A stretch of 64,000 bases of DNA from Massilia alkalitolerans DSM 17462 (lineage in GTDB: Bacteria; Pseudomonadota; Gammaproteobacteria; Burkholderiales; Burkholderiaceae_D), in NCBI RefSeq assembly GCF_000427785.1, contig NZ_ATYR01000022.1, positions 42,593 through 106,592 of the forward strand, written 5' to 3'. Made by a program: the position numbers and the translations under genes. Position 1 is the stretch's first letter; each line of letters begins with the position of its first letter. The notes beneath the pieces were generated by a model. The model was given only the letters and a program-made list of their open reading frames with translations. It made no database searches and was not told where the DNA came from. Below, piece by piece: positions 16,896-27,861 of this stretch.

Positions 16896-18419
16896 TTACT
16901 TCGCCAGTTCGACCAGCACCGCCGTGTACATCTGCAGATTCAGCAGCAGCTGCTTCTCGGTGATGAACTCGTGCTCGGAGTGGCCGGTGTAGACCTTGCC
17001 CGGCATGGCCGGACCGAAGCTCACCGCGCCCGGGAACAGGCGCGAATTGGTGCCGCCGCCGATCGCGATCGGCTGCGGATTCTTCATGCCGGTGAAATAC
17101 GAGAACACGTTCATCAGGGTCGGCAGGTGCGGCGCGTTCTTCTGCAGCCAGGGTTCGCCGATGCGGACCTTGACGTTGGCCAGCGGCAGCCGGCGCGCCT
17201 GCCACTGCGCCAGCGCGGCATTGACTTCGTTGGTCAGCTGCTCGCTGCTCTTGCCCTGCGGGCGGCGCAGGTTGATCTGCACTTCGATGCCGTCGTCGTT
17301 CTGCTTGATCACGGTCGGCGCGAAGCTCATCGGACCCATGAAGCTGTCGCGGTAGGCGATACCACCGAACTTCTCGCCGTAGATGCCGGTCCCCACCATC
17401 TCGTTCAGGTAGTTCACCGCGCCGCCGGCCGTGGTGTTGGCCCAGGGACGCACGGCCAGCGCATCGGCCAGCATGCTGACCGCGTTGACGCCGTCTTCCG
17501 GCTTGGACGAGTGGGCCGATACGCCCTTGGCCTTGATGCTCAAGCTGCTGCCCTGCCAGCTGAAGCTGTACTGCATGCCCTCCTGTCTGGCGCCGCGCGC
17601 GCGGATGGCCTGCTCGATTTCCGGCGTCGCGTTGGCGATCACGGCACTGGCGTCCTCGGGAATCTGGGTAATGAAGAAGCCGCCGCCGAATTCGGCCACG
17701 TAGGCTTCGCCTTGCGGCGGCACCGCCGCGCCCGCCTTCGGGATCGTCACGGCGACCAGGCCCGAGCCCTTCTCCGCCGTCACCGCCGGGTACTCGGCGT
17801 CGAGCGTGATGTTGACCTGCGGCGGCTGGTGGGTCTTGAGGAACTCCACCAGCGGCTGCCAGTCGGACTCCTCGCCCATGTACACATAGAGTTCGATGCG
17901 CTTGGACAGCGGCAGGCCCTTGTCCTTGATCGACTTCATCGCGTACATGGCGGTGGCGATCGGGCCCTTGTCGTCCTCGGCGCCGCGCGCCAGCAGCTTG
18001 CCCGGCTCACTGGTGCGGTCCAGCACGAAGGGCGACTTCTTCCACTTGCTCGGGTCGACCGGCTGCACGTCGCCGTGCGTGATCACGCCGACGCGTTCGC
18101 TGCCCTGTCCCAGGCCGATGATCACGGTCCAGCCGTGGTCGGCGTAGTCCAGTCCCAGGCGCTGGGCTTCCGCCTTCAGCGCTTCCTTGAAGGCGATATG
18201 GACCGGGTTCTTGTCGGACGGGACGTTCTTGTCGGCCACCGTGTTGTAGCTCACCAGCTTGGCCAGCGTGTCGACGATGTCCTTGCGGTAGGTGCTGGCC
18301 GCGTACTTGGCAGTCTTGACGGCGACCTCGCTCGGGACCTTGACGGGCGCCGGGGCCGCTGCGGCAGGCAACGTGAAGGAAGCCAGCAGCAGGCTGGCCA
18401 GCAGTGTTTTTCGAATCAT
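16896..18419 (-). CDS. Secreted M20 family dipeptidase
   Basis: 507 residues. A signal peptide (M-I-R-K-T-L-L-A-S ... A-A-A-A) exports it. M20 dinuclear-zinc motifs are visible: H-G-D-V-Q-P-V, R-G-A-E-D-D-K-G-P, the Glu pair in G-E-E-S-D-W, D-A-E-Y-P, and a terminal His in T-G-H-S-E-H-E-F. The layout is that of PepV/Sapep-like dipeptidases, which carry a large lid domain. GGAG precedes the start at 18419. It probably hydrolyses dipeptides in the periplasm. It is divergent from the pirin gene. Confidence 0.87.
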   Translation of the reverse strand: MIRKTLLASLLLASFTLPAAAAPAPVKVPSEVAVKTAKYAASTYRKDIVDTLAKLVSYNTVADKNVPSDKNPVHIAFKEALKAEAQRLGLDYADHGWTVIIGLGQGSERVGVITHGDVQPVDPSKWKKSPFVLDRTSEPGKLLARGAEDDKGPIATAMYAMKSIKDKGLPLSKRIELYVYMGEESDWQPLVEFLKTHQPPQVNITLDAEYPAVTAEKGSGLVAVTIPKAGAAVPPQGEAYVAEFGGGFFITQIPEDASAVIANATPEIEQAIRARGARQEGMQYSFSWQGSSLSIKAKGVSAHSSKPEDGVNAVSMLADALAVRPWANTTAGGAVNYLNEMVGTGIYGEKFGGIAYRDSFMGPMSFAPTVIKQNDDGIEVQINLRRPQGKSSEQLTNEVNAALAQWQARRLPLANVKVRIGEPWLQKNAPHLPTLMNVFSYFTGMKNPQPIAIGGGTNSRLFPGAVSFGPAMPGKVYTGHSEHEFITEKQLLLNLQMYTAVLVELAK

Positions 18420-18542
18420 GAAGTCCCGTCTCCAGTGCAAAGCGATGGTTGCAAAAGTGCAAGAAGTCTAGCACAGGCGTGTGGGCCCGGGAGGGGGTCT
18501 TGGAGTATCGTTAGGACGAATGAACCACAGGAGCGACCCACC

Positions 18543-19409
18543 ATGACAGCCCGCAGTGTCCACCGCCTGCATCCCGCGATGCGCGACGATATCGGCGACC
18601 TCATCACGCAGCGCCCGCTGCCCGGCCGCCTGGTCGACCAGATCGATCCCTTCCTGTTCCTCAACCACCACGGCCCGCAGACCTACCCGCCGCACAACCG
18701 CGGCCTGCCTTTCGGCCCGCACCCGCACCGCGGCTTCGAGACCGTCACCTTCATCCTGGAAGGCATGCTGGCCCACCGCGACAATGCCGGCCACGAGAGC
18801 GTGATCCACGCCGGCGGCGTGCAGTGGATGACGGCCGGGCGCGGCATCGTGCATGCCGAGGTCTCGCCACGCGAATTCCTCGAGCAGGGCGGCCCGATCG
18901 AGATCCTCCAGCTGTGGGTCAATCTGCCCTCGCGCCTGAAGATGAGCGAGCCGGCCTACACCGGCCTGCAGCGCGCGGACATCCCTGCCCTGGCGGTCGA
19001 CGAGGGCAAGGTGTTGCTGAACCTGATTGCGGGGGGATGGGAAGGCAGCACGGGCCCGGTGCATTCGCTGACCAGCGTGTTCATGAGCACGCTGGAGATG
19101 CGCGCGGGCGGCAGCATCCGCTTTGGTGGACTGGAGGGGCGCAACGTGTTCCTCTACGTCGCGCGCGGGGTGGTCCAGGTGGGCAACCATGCCGACCTGG
19201 TCAGCCCGATGCACCTGGTGGAGCTGGACGAGACCGGCGACACGGTCGAGATCCGCGCCAGCCAGGACGCCCTGGTGGTGTTCGGCCATGCGGAACCGAT
19301 CCGGGAACCGGTGGTCTCGCATGGCCCCTTCGTGATGAGCACGCGCGAGGAGATCGCGCAGGCCATCGACGATTACCAGGCCGGGCGTTTCGGCTCAGCG
19401 CTGGGCTAG
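18543..19409 (+). CDS. Pirin family protein
   Basis: 288 residues of the bicupin pirin family. The N-terminal cupin metal ligands are all present: H60 and H62 in P-H-P-H-R-G, H104 and E106 in G-I-V-H-A-E. These match human pirin and the quercetinase-active YhhW, so quercetin 2,3-dioxygenase-type activity is possible. AGGAG at 18529-18533 fixes ATG 18543. The 3' end overlaps the opposing small gene by 15 bases. Confidence 0.92.
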   Translation: MTARSVHRLHPAMRDDIGDLITQRPLPGRLVDQIDPFLFLNHHGPQTYPPHNRGLPFGPHPHRGFETVTFILEGMLAHRDNAGHESVIHAGGVQWMTAGRGIVHAEVSPREFLEQGGPIEILQLWVNLPSRLKMSEPAYTGLQRADIPALAVDEGKVLLNLIAGGWEGSTGPVHSLTSVFMSTLEMRAGGSIRFGGLEGRNVFLYVARGVVQVGNHADLVSPMHLVELDETGDTVEIRASQDALVVFGHAEPIREPVVSHGPFVMSTREEIAQAIDDYQAGRFGSALG

Positions 19410-19793
19410 GGCGACCTGGCGGCCGGCCAGGTTGCTGACGGTGACAGCGTCCACCATGCGCTGGTTGACCGGACGCGCGAAGGACAGGCGCACGTCCTTG
19501 TTCATCGCAACGAAGCGGTTCTTGCCGACGTGGACGATCTCGGTGGCGCCGTCGCCGAAGTCGGCGTACAGCTTGCGGGCCTGGCCATCGCGCTTGCCGG
19601 TCACGGTGAGGACGCGGCCGTCGTCGAGCTGGTATTCGCCCTGCACCCGGTCGAACATGAATGGAGCCATCTGCGCCTGCTTCGGCTGGGCGCCGACCAC
19701 GTCGACGCGCTCGGAGACGGTGCCTTGCGGTGCCGCGCTGGCGGTCAGGGTGAAGAAGGTGGCGGCGGCGGCCAGCAGCAGTTTGGTACGCAT
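19395..19793 (-). CDS. Small secreted protein of unknown function
   Basis: 132 residues. A clear signal peptide (M-R-T-K-L-L-L-A-A-A ... A-S-A-A) is followed by ~110 soluble residues with an L-D-D-G-R-V-L-T-V-T-G beta-type segment. There is no Cys and no recognisable catalytic motif. Its 3' end overlaps the pirin gene tail-to-tail. I do not recognise the family; it is probably periplasmic. Confidence 0.65.
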   Translation of the reverse strand: MRTKLLLAAAATFFTLTASAAPQGTVSERVDVVGAQPKQAQMAPFMFDRVQGEYQLDDGRVLTVTGKRDGQARKLYADFGDGATEIVHVGKNRFVAMNKDVRLSFARPVNQRMVDAVTVSNLAGRQVALAQR

Positions 19794-20191
19794 GATGTAC
19801 TTCCTTTCGGGTCGAAAATGAATGGGTTCGGACCTGGCGGTTCTTGAAGTAGTTCGATTCGCGCCGCGCGGTCCACGTGGTTCAGTTTCGCCAGCGTTTC
19901 TCTCGGTTTGTCTGGCGATGAGGGAAGTGTAGCGACCTGCCGTGCAGGCTCAAGCCGGAAGCGCTGGAACGCGGAAAACGCGCGACGAAATGCAGAAAAC
20001 CGCTACCAAGCGGGGCATGCATATCGGCGCCGGCTTTGGACGTCTGCACGCCGTGCAGATATCTCAGACAGCCTGAATTGACGGGCGAAACGCGACGCGT
20101 CCGTGCATATGCGGGAACGTGCGTCTGCATGTTGCGCAATGCCTTAAAGTAGGGTTCCGATCGCTTTCCACACACCTTTTGCCACGACACC
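19794..20191. other. 398-bp intergenic region between divergent genes
   Basis: It separates the minus-strand secreted protein from the plus-strand asparaginase and must hold both promoters. I see no terminator, repeat or credible small gene. The open frame on the minus strand (19882-20220) has no family character and would cover the asparaginase start. Confidence 0.4.
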
Positions 20192-21358
20192 ATGCAAGCC
20201 ATTCCCCTCGTCGCCACCACGCGCGGCTACCCCGATTCCGGCTATGTCGTCGAGAACATCCATGCCGGCTCGATCGCGGTCGTCGACGTGCGGGGCCGCC
20301 TGCTCTACGCGAGCGGCGATCCGCTCTACCCCACCTTCACGCGCTCGGCCCTCAAGCCCTTCCAGGCCCTGCCCTTCATCCTGTCCGACGGTCCCGCGCG
20401 CTTCTGCCTGAGCCGCGACGAACTGGCGCTGCTGTGCGCCAGCCACTCCGGCGAAGATAAGCACCTGCAGGGCGTGGAATCCATCCTCAACAAGATCGGC
20501 CTCGATCCCGGCCACCTGGAATGCGGCTGCGCCACGCCGCTGTTCTACGAGTTCACCGGCCAGCCGGTGCCCCAGGATCGCAGCTGGACGCCGCTGCACC
20601 ACAACTGCTCGGGCAAGCACAGCGGCTTCCTGGCCTGGTGCCGCCTGCACGGCGCGCCCACCCGCGGCTATGTCGAGCGCAGCCACCCGCTGCAGCAGGC
20701 GATCCGCGACACGCTGGCCGAGGTGGTAGGCATGCCGGCCGACTGGATGCAGGTCGGGCTCGACGGCTGCTCGGCGCCGAACTATGCGATGCCCCTGTCG
20801 ACCCTGGCGCACCTGTATGCGCGCCTCGCGCAAGGCGCCGCCGACCCGCAGCTGGGCGGCGCCATGGGCATGCTGTTCGACGCCATGACGGCGCGGCCCG
20901 ACCTGGTCTCGGGCACGGCGCGCACCGACCTGGCATGGATGACGGCCGGCGGCGGCGACTGGGTGGCGAAGATCGGCGCCGACGCGGTGCAGGCGATCGG
21001 GATCCGCTCGGCGGGGCTGGGCATCGCGATCAAGATTGCGGACGGCAACAGCCGCGCCCTGCATCCGGCGGTGTACGGCGTGCTCGACCAGCTCGGCCTG
21101 CTCGACGAGGAAGGGCGCGCACAGCTGGAACAGTTCCGCCAACCCTCCATCCGCAACGCGCGCGGCACGGTGGCGGGCGACATCCGCACCCTGTTCACGC
21201 TGACGCCGAAGCGGAGGCGGAGGCCTGATCCTAGGCCGCCAGGCGGCGCAGCATGGCGGCGATGGCAGCGACGACGGTGGCGTCGTCCCAGTAGCTGTTG
21301 TGCGAGAACGGGTTCCAGCTGCGCAGCAGCAGGCTGGCGACGCCGCCGCTGGCGTTGA
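20192..21358 (+). CDS. Asparaginase (Rhizobium-type family), C-terminus apparently frameshifted
   Basis: Residues 1-~338 match the asparaginase II family of Rhizobium etli type, unrelated to E. coli AnsB: T-R-S-A-L-K-P-F-Q, H-S-G-E-D-K-H, H-N-C-S-G-K-H-S-G-F, D-G-C-S-A-P-N-Y. It hydrolyses L-asparagine to aspartate and ammonia. After L-F-T-L-T-P-K (about 21213) the frame runs into Arg/Trp-rich residues that are the antisense of the next gene. One extra base there would give A-E-A-E-A and a TGA at 21226-21228, just before the opposing gene ends. The last ~45 residues are therefore probably spurious. Confidence 0.78.
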   Translation: MQAIPLVATTRGYPDSGYVVENIHAGSIAVVDVRGRLLYASGDPLYPTFTRSALKPFQALPFILSDGPARFCLSRDELALLCASHSGEDKHLQGVESILNKIGLDPGHLECGCATPLFYEFTGQPVPQDRSWTPLHHNCSGKHSGFLAWCRLHGAPTRGYVERSHPLQQAIRDTLAEVVGMPADWMQVGLDGCSAPNYAMPLSTLAHLYARLAQGAADPQLGGAMGMLFDAMTARPDLVSGTARTDLAWMTAGGGDWVAKIGADAVQAIGIRSAGLGIAIKIADGNSRALHPAVYGVLDQLGLLDEEGRAQLEQFRQPSIRNARGTVAGDIRTLFTLTPKRRRRPDPRPPGGAAWRRWQRRRWRRPSSCCARTGSSCAAAGWRRRRWR

Positions 21359-22088
21359 CGATGCGGTCTTCCACCAGTTCGTTGTAGCCGCCCGGCAGGG
21401 GCTGCAGCGGCCAGCCCAGCACGTCGTCCGGATCGTAGAAGTTGATCCACTTGAAGAGCGAGGTCGGCCGCTCGATCGGGATGATGTGCATGATCTTGTG
21501 CGCGGCGATGAACACCGGGATGTTGCAGCCGGTCGTGACCAGCGCAGCGCAGGTGCCCGCGCCCAGGAAGGTCTTCTCGCTCGCGGTGAGCGCCCGCCCG
21601 ATGGCAGCCAGCGCCCAGGCATCGATGTTGCGCCAGATACCGGCGCCGACGGGCTGGCCCCTGGCCGCCTTCTGGGCGTCGTAGATGTAGCTCGACAGGA
21701 CCTGGCAGCCGAGCGACTGCGCCACGAACACCACCGGCATACCGGGCCGCAGCGCGTGCGCCGACAGCAGCGTGCGCGCGATCTCGCCCTGTGCCAGCTC
21801 GTAGACCGAACCGGGGATCTCCTTGCGGTTCTCGAGCCCGGCCGCGTCGCCGAAGCCGAACAGCACGAACTTGCGCAGGTCCGGGTAGCGCACCGCACTG
21901 TACTCGCGGGTACGCTCCCACACATAGTTCTGGTTGTCCTGCAGGATCTTCTGGTAGTACACGGAGCGCATCACCACCTGCCCTGCCAGGCTACCCAACT
22001 GCCCGCGCAGCCGGTCCATCAGCCCGTCGGCATAGGTGGGCGGGGTTTCCCCCATCCCGTGCACCGTGATCAGCGCCACGTCGGCCAT
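21231..22088 (-). CDS. Alpha/beta-hydrolase-like protein
   Basis: 285 residues. An early V-H-G-M-G-E-T oxyanion segment and A-Q-S-L-G-C (nucleophile elbow with Ala in place of the first Gly) point to the alpha/beta-hydrolase fold. D-P-D-D near the C-terminus may hold the acid and the last H-N-S-Y the base. GGAGG before 22088 decides the start. No signal peptide, so it is cytoplasmic. It resembles uncharacterised esterase/lipase-like proteins of beta- and gammaproteobacteria. Substrate unknown. Confidence 0.65.
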   Translation of the reverse strand: MADVALITVHGMGETPPTYADGLMDRLRGQLGSLAGQVVMRSVYYQKILQDNQNYVWERTREYSAVRYPDLRKFVLFGFGDAAGLENRKEIPGSVYELAQGEIARTLLSAHALRPGMPVVFVAQSLGCQVLSSYIYDAQKAARGQPVGAGIWRNIDAWALAAIGRALTASEKTFLGAGTCAALVTTGCNIPVFIAAHKIMHIIPIERPTSLFKWINFYDPDDVLGWPLQPLPGGYNELVEDRIVNASGGVASLLLRSWNPFSHNSYWDDATVVAAIAAMLRRLAA

Positions 22089-22238
22089 GGCATCCTCCCC
22101 TTCCCGGGCCGCGTGTTTTTGTGATTCCTGCGGCCGTCCATTGATGGAGACAGCGTACCAGTTTTCGCGGCAATGCATGCGTTCGCGCTGCCGCGCCGGC
22201 GTGCGCTACCATGAGGCTTTCAGCGACCTCCGATCCCG

Positions 22239-23030
22239 ATGCCAGAACCGCTCTTTTCCCGCTACCGCGAAGCGATCCGCAAGCTCGACCTGGCGCAGGT
22301 GGCGGCGCCGGCAGAGATCCCCGACACGTTCCTGCTGGGCCGCGAAGGACGCTACAGCGCCCACTACATTCCCTTCGAATCGATCCACCCGCAGGCGCGC
22401 ATCGTGGTCGCCGGCATCACGCCCGGTTTCGTGCAGTGGAAGAACGCGATGCGCGAGGCGCAGCGCCAGTTGGCGGCAGGCAGCGACGACACCACGGTGC
22501 TGCGCGCGGCGCGGCTGGCGGGCGCCTTCAGCGGCGCGATCCGGCCCAACTTCGTGGCCCTGCTCGATGCGATCGGCGTACAGCGCTGGCTCGGCATCAC
22601 CGGCTGCGCCACCCTGTTCGGCGAAGATGCCGGGCTGGTGCAGGTGAGCGCGATCCTGCGCCACCCGATTTTTGTGGACGGCAAAAACTACAGCGGCTCG
22701 CCCTCGCCGCTGCGCAATGCCTTCCTGCGCGAGCAGGTACTGCGCTGGTTCGCGCAGGAGGCGCGCCAGCTGCCGGACGCGCTGTACATCCCGATGGGCG
22801 CCAGCGTCAGCGAGACGCTCGACTGGCTGGTCGCCGAAGGCGTGATCCCCGCCGGACGCGTGCTGCACGGGCTGCCGCATCCGTCGGGCGCGAATGCGGA
22901 GCGGGTGGCGTACTTCCTGGGGCGCAAGGAGCGTGCTGCGCTGTCCAGCAAGACCAATGGGGCGCAGATCGATGCGGCGAGAGAAGGACTGCTGGCGCAG
23001 ATGGAGGCTTTAATCAAAACTCGCTCGTAG
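22239..23030 (+). CDS. Uracil-DNA-glycosylase-superfamily-like protein
   Basis: 263 residues. V-A-G-I-T-P-G-F near the middle and L-P-H-P-S-G-A-N-A-E-R near the end resemble the two active-site loops of the UDG superfamily (the GxxPG and HPSxxN motifs). It is longer than the DNA-repair enzymes, so it belongs to an uncharacterised branch. The stop TAG (23028-23030) is contributed by the inverted repeat that begins at 23026. Function as a glycosylase is inference. Confidence 0.6.
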   Translation: MPEPLFSRYREAIRKLDLAQVAAPAEIPDTFLLGREGRYSAHYIPFESIHPQARIVVAGITPGFVQWKNAMREAQRQLAAGSDDTTVLRAARLAGAFSGAIRPNFVALLDAIGVQRWLGITGCATLFGEDAGLVQVSAILRHPIFVDGKNYSGSPSPLRNAFLREQVLRWFAQEARQLPDALYIPMGASVSETLDWLVAEGVIPAGRVLHGLPHPSGANAERVAYFLGRKERAALSSKTNGAQIDAAREGLLAQMEALIKTRS

Positions 23031-23133
23031 GGTGGACGGCTTCGCCGTCCGCGCGTTCAACTCGTGGATGAACACTCGCGCGGCTATTCTTCAGCTGGTT
23101 GAACGCGCGGGCGGGAGACCCGCCCACCCTACG
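23026..23133. repeat. REP/MITE-like inverted repeat, 108 bp
   Basis: The ends are perfect inverted copies, CGTAGGGTGG (23026-23035) and CCACCCTACG (23124-23133). Inside, GGACGGC-TTC-GCCGTCC and GGGCGG-GAGA-CCGCCC form hairpins, and GCGCGTTCAAC / GTTGAACGCGC forms a second inverted pair. The whole can fold as a long cruciform. The outermost CGTAG provides the TAG stop of both flanking convergent genes. It resembles dispersed extragenic palindromes of many proteobacterial chromosomes. Confidence 0.75.
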
Positions 23134-23818
23134 CGATAGACAACGCGAACTCCGTGACCCCATCCACACCGCCGCGCAGCTGGTCGCCCGGCTTCAAGGC
23201 CGCGACACCCGCCGGCGTACCGGTATAGATCAGGTCCCCGGGCGCCAGCGTGACCAGGCGCGACAGGTGGCCGATCACGTCCGCGATCGGCCAGATCATC
23301 TCGTTCAGGTTCCCCTCCTGGCGCAGCGCGCCGTTTACCTCCAGCCAGATGCGCGCATCCTGCGGATGGCCGAGCTTCGCCGCTGGAATGAGCGCGCTGC
23401 ACGGCGCCGAGGCGTCGAAGCCCTTCGCCATGTCCCAGGGGCGGCCGGCATCCTTGGCCACTGCCTGCAGGTCGCGCCGGGTCAGGTCCAGGCCCACGCC
23501 GTAGCCCCACACGAGGGACATGGCATCAGACGGGTCGATATTGCTCCCTCCAGCGCCCAGCGCCACCACCAGCTCGACCTCGTGGTGCAGGTCCTGGGTG
23601 GCGGGCGGGTACGGCACGGCGCCGCTGGCGGGCACCACGGCGTCGGCCGGCTTGGTGAAGAAGAAGGGTGGCTCGCGGTTCGGGTCGCTCCCCATCTCGC
23701 GCGCATGGGCGCCGTAGTTGCGGCCGACGCAGAACACGCGGCGGATCGGGAAGCGTTGCGCGCTGTCCGCCACGGCCAGCGAGGGCTGGGCCGGGGCGGT
23801 GATGACGTAACTGGACAT
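23129..23818 (-). CDS. Fumarylacetoacetate hydrolase family protein
   Basis: 229 residues. The FAH fold motifs are C-V-G-R-N-Y-G-A-H-A-x-E-M, the metal-binding H-H-E-V-E-L-V-V, G-Y-G-V-G-L-D-L-T-R-R-D-L-Q and I-Y-T-G-T-P-A-G-V. Members hydrolyse fumarylpyruvate or decarboxylate oxaloacetate with Mg2+. The AAGGA site before 23818 decides the start. Its TAG stop is part of the inverted repeat. The C-terminus is slightly shorter than many homologues. Confidence 0.88.
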   Translation of the reverse strand: MSSYVITAPAQPSLAVADSAQRFPIRRVFCVGRNYGAHAREMGSDPNREPPFFFTKPADAVVPASGAVPYPPATQDLHHEVELVVALGAGGSNIDPSDAMSLVWGYGVGLDLTRRDLQAVAKDAGRPWDMAKGFDASAPCSALIPAAKLGHPQDARIWLEVNGALRQEGNLNEMIWPIADVIGHLSRLVTLAPGDLIYTGTPAGVAALKPGDQLRGGVDGVTEFALSIA

Positions 23819-23870
23819 GCGAATCCTTTCATGGACGAGCGTCCATGATAACCGCCCGGCCGACGCTTCG

Positions 23871-26618
<2,748 letters not shown>

Positions 26619-26763
26619 CAGGATAGCCCCGGTTCGATTCCACGCGGCGCCCGGTCGCAGGAGTGGGAAACCTGTCGCCGTGGTGTGTTGTATCGCCGCC
26701 AACTTTTTGTAATCGGACGATTATAACGAGCTATCCGGATGAGCCGCGCGCGATAGCGCCGGG

Positions 26764-27771
26764 CTAGCTGAAACGCGACTGGTACTCGCTGGGCAGGACA
26801 CCCAGCTGGGTGGAAAAGGCGCGGCGCAGGTTGTATTCCGTGCCATAGCCGCTGTCGCGCGCCGCCCGCTTGACCGTCATGCCTGGCCGTTCCAGCAGCC
26901 GGCAGGCCGCCTCCAGGCGCAGGCGCGCCAGCAGCTGGGCGGGCGTGATGCCGGCTTCCTGGCGCAGCCGCCGGTGCAGGGTACGCACCGACAACGCGCA
27001 GGCCGCGGCCATGCCCCCGACCTCGATGTCCTGCTGGAGGCGCGGACGCAGCCAGGCAGTGAGCTCGGCGCAGGTACCCTCCTCCTGCGCCGGGGGCGGC
27101 ATGCCGGAACCGAACTGGCGCTGGCCGCCGGGGCGTTTCAGGAACATCACCACCAGCCGCGCCACCGCCAGCGCCGCGGCGCGGCCCAGGTCTTGCTCGA
27201 CCAGGTCGAGCGCCAGGTCCATGCCCGCGCTGATGCCGGCGGAGGTGTGGAACTTGCCGTCCCTGACGGTGAAGGCGTCGTCCTGGACCTGCACATCCGG
27301 ATGCTGGATCCGCAGGTCGGGCACCTCCTGCCAATGGGTGGCGGCGTGGCGGCCGGCCAGCAGGCCCGCGCGGGCCAGCACGAAGGCGCCGGTGCAGACG
27401 CCGCAGGTACGCGCCGTCGCGCGGTCGGCCTGCCCGACCCAGTCGAGCAGGGCGCTGCCCTCGGCCGGCAGGTCGGCGAGCTTGCCGCCTGAGACGATCA
27501 GGGTGCCGCCGGCCGGCAGCGCGGACGGCAGCGGTTCGGCCAGGACCGCGACGCCGGACGACGACGTCACCTGCCCGCCGCCGTCGGCGACCAGGTGCAG
27601 CCGGTAAGGCGGCGCGCGTCCGGCATCCCGGGCTTCGTCGTTGGCGGTGGAAAGAATTTGGATCGGACCGGTCGCGTCCAGCAGCATGAAGTTCGGGAAC
27701 ACCAGCAGCCAGATGTCGATGCCGGAAGCGCCGGCGCCAGAGGCGGTATGCAGGTCGGGTGGAATGCTCAT
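26764..27771 (-). CDS. GlxA-type transcriptional regulator (DJ-1/PfpI-like + AraC domains)
   Basis: 335 residues. The N-terminal ~190 residues form a class I glutamine-amidotransferase-like domain (V-F-P-N-F-M-L-L-D, R-T-C-G-V-C-T-G-A-F). The C-terminal ~110 residues carry two AraC helix-turn-helix motifs (L-S-V-R-T-L-H-R-R and A-A-R-D-S-G-Y-G). It is divergent from a serine hydrolase gene 91 bases away. A 26-bp palindrome covers its start codon, which suggests autoregulation. Confidence 0.88.
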   Translation of the reverse strand: MSIPPDLHTASGAGASGIDIWLLVFPNFMLLDATGPIQILSTANDEARDAGRAPPYRLHLVADGGGQVTSSSGVAVLAEPLPSALPAGGTLIVSGGKLADLPAEGSALLDWVGQADRATARTCGVCTGAFVLARAGLLAGRHAATHWQEVPDLRIQHPDVQVQDDAFTVRDGKFHTSAGISAGMDLALDLVEQDLGRAAALAVARLVVMFLKRPGGQRQFGSGMPPPAQEEGTCAELTAWLRPRLQQDIEVGGMAAACALSVRTLHRRLRQEAGITPAQLLARLRLEAACRLLERPGMTVKRAARDSGYGTEYNLRRAFSTQLGVLPSEYQSRFS

Positions 27772-27793
27772 CGTGGCAGATATTCCACGATGA
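27768..27793. promoter_or_regulatory. Palindrome over the AraC-type start codon (candidate operator)
   Basis: Nine-base arms TCATCGTGG and CCACGATGA flank an 8-bp spacer. The left arm includes the regulator's start codon (27769-27771, minus strand), and the right arm faces the divergent serine hydrolase gene. Position and symmetry suggest a binding site for the regulator itself; this is inference. Confidence 0.5.
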
Positions 27794-27861
27794 TTGGCAT
27801 GAATGTCAACGTCGCGGCCCTTACAATGCGGGCCGTTTCCACTCATGCAGGAGAAAGCACG

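Noticed and set aside
16866..18542. N-terminal extension of the pirin frame
   Set aside because: It is antisense to the dipeptidase gene; AGGAG and the pirin N-terminus put the start at 18543.
19882..20220. 112-residue minus-strand frame
   Set aside because: It overlaps the asparaginase start, lacks a ribosome-binding site and has no recognisable composition.
23026..23133. CRISPR repeat
   Set aside because: It is a single inverted repeat with unequal inner hairpins; no spaced direct repeats exist here or elsewhere in the window.
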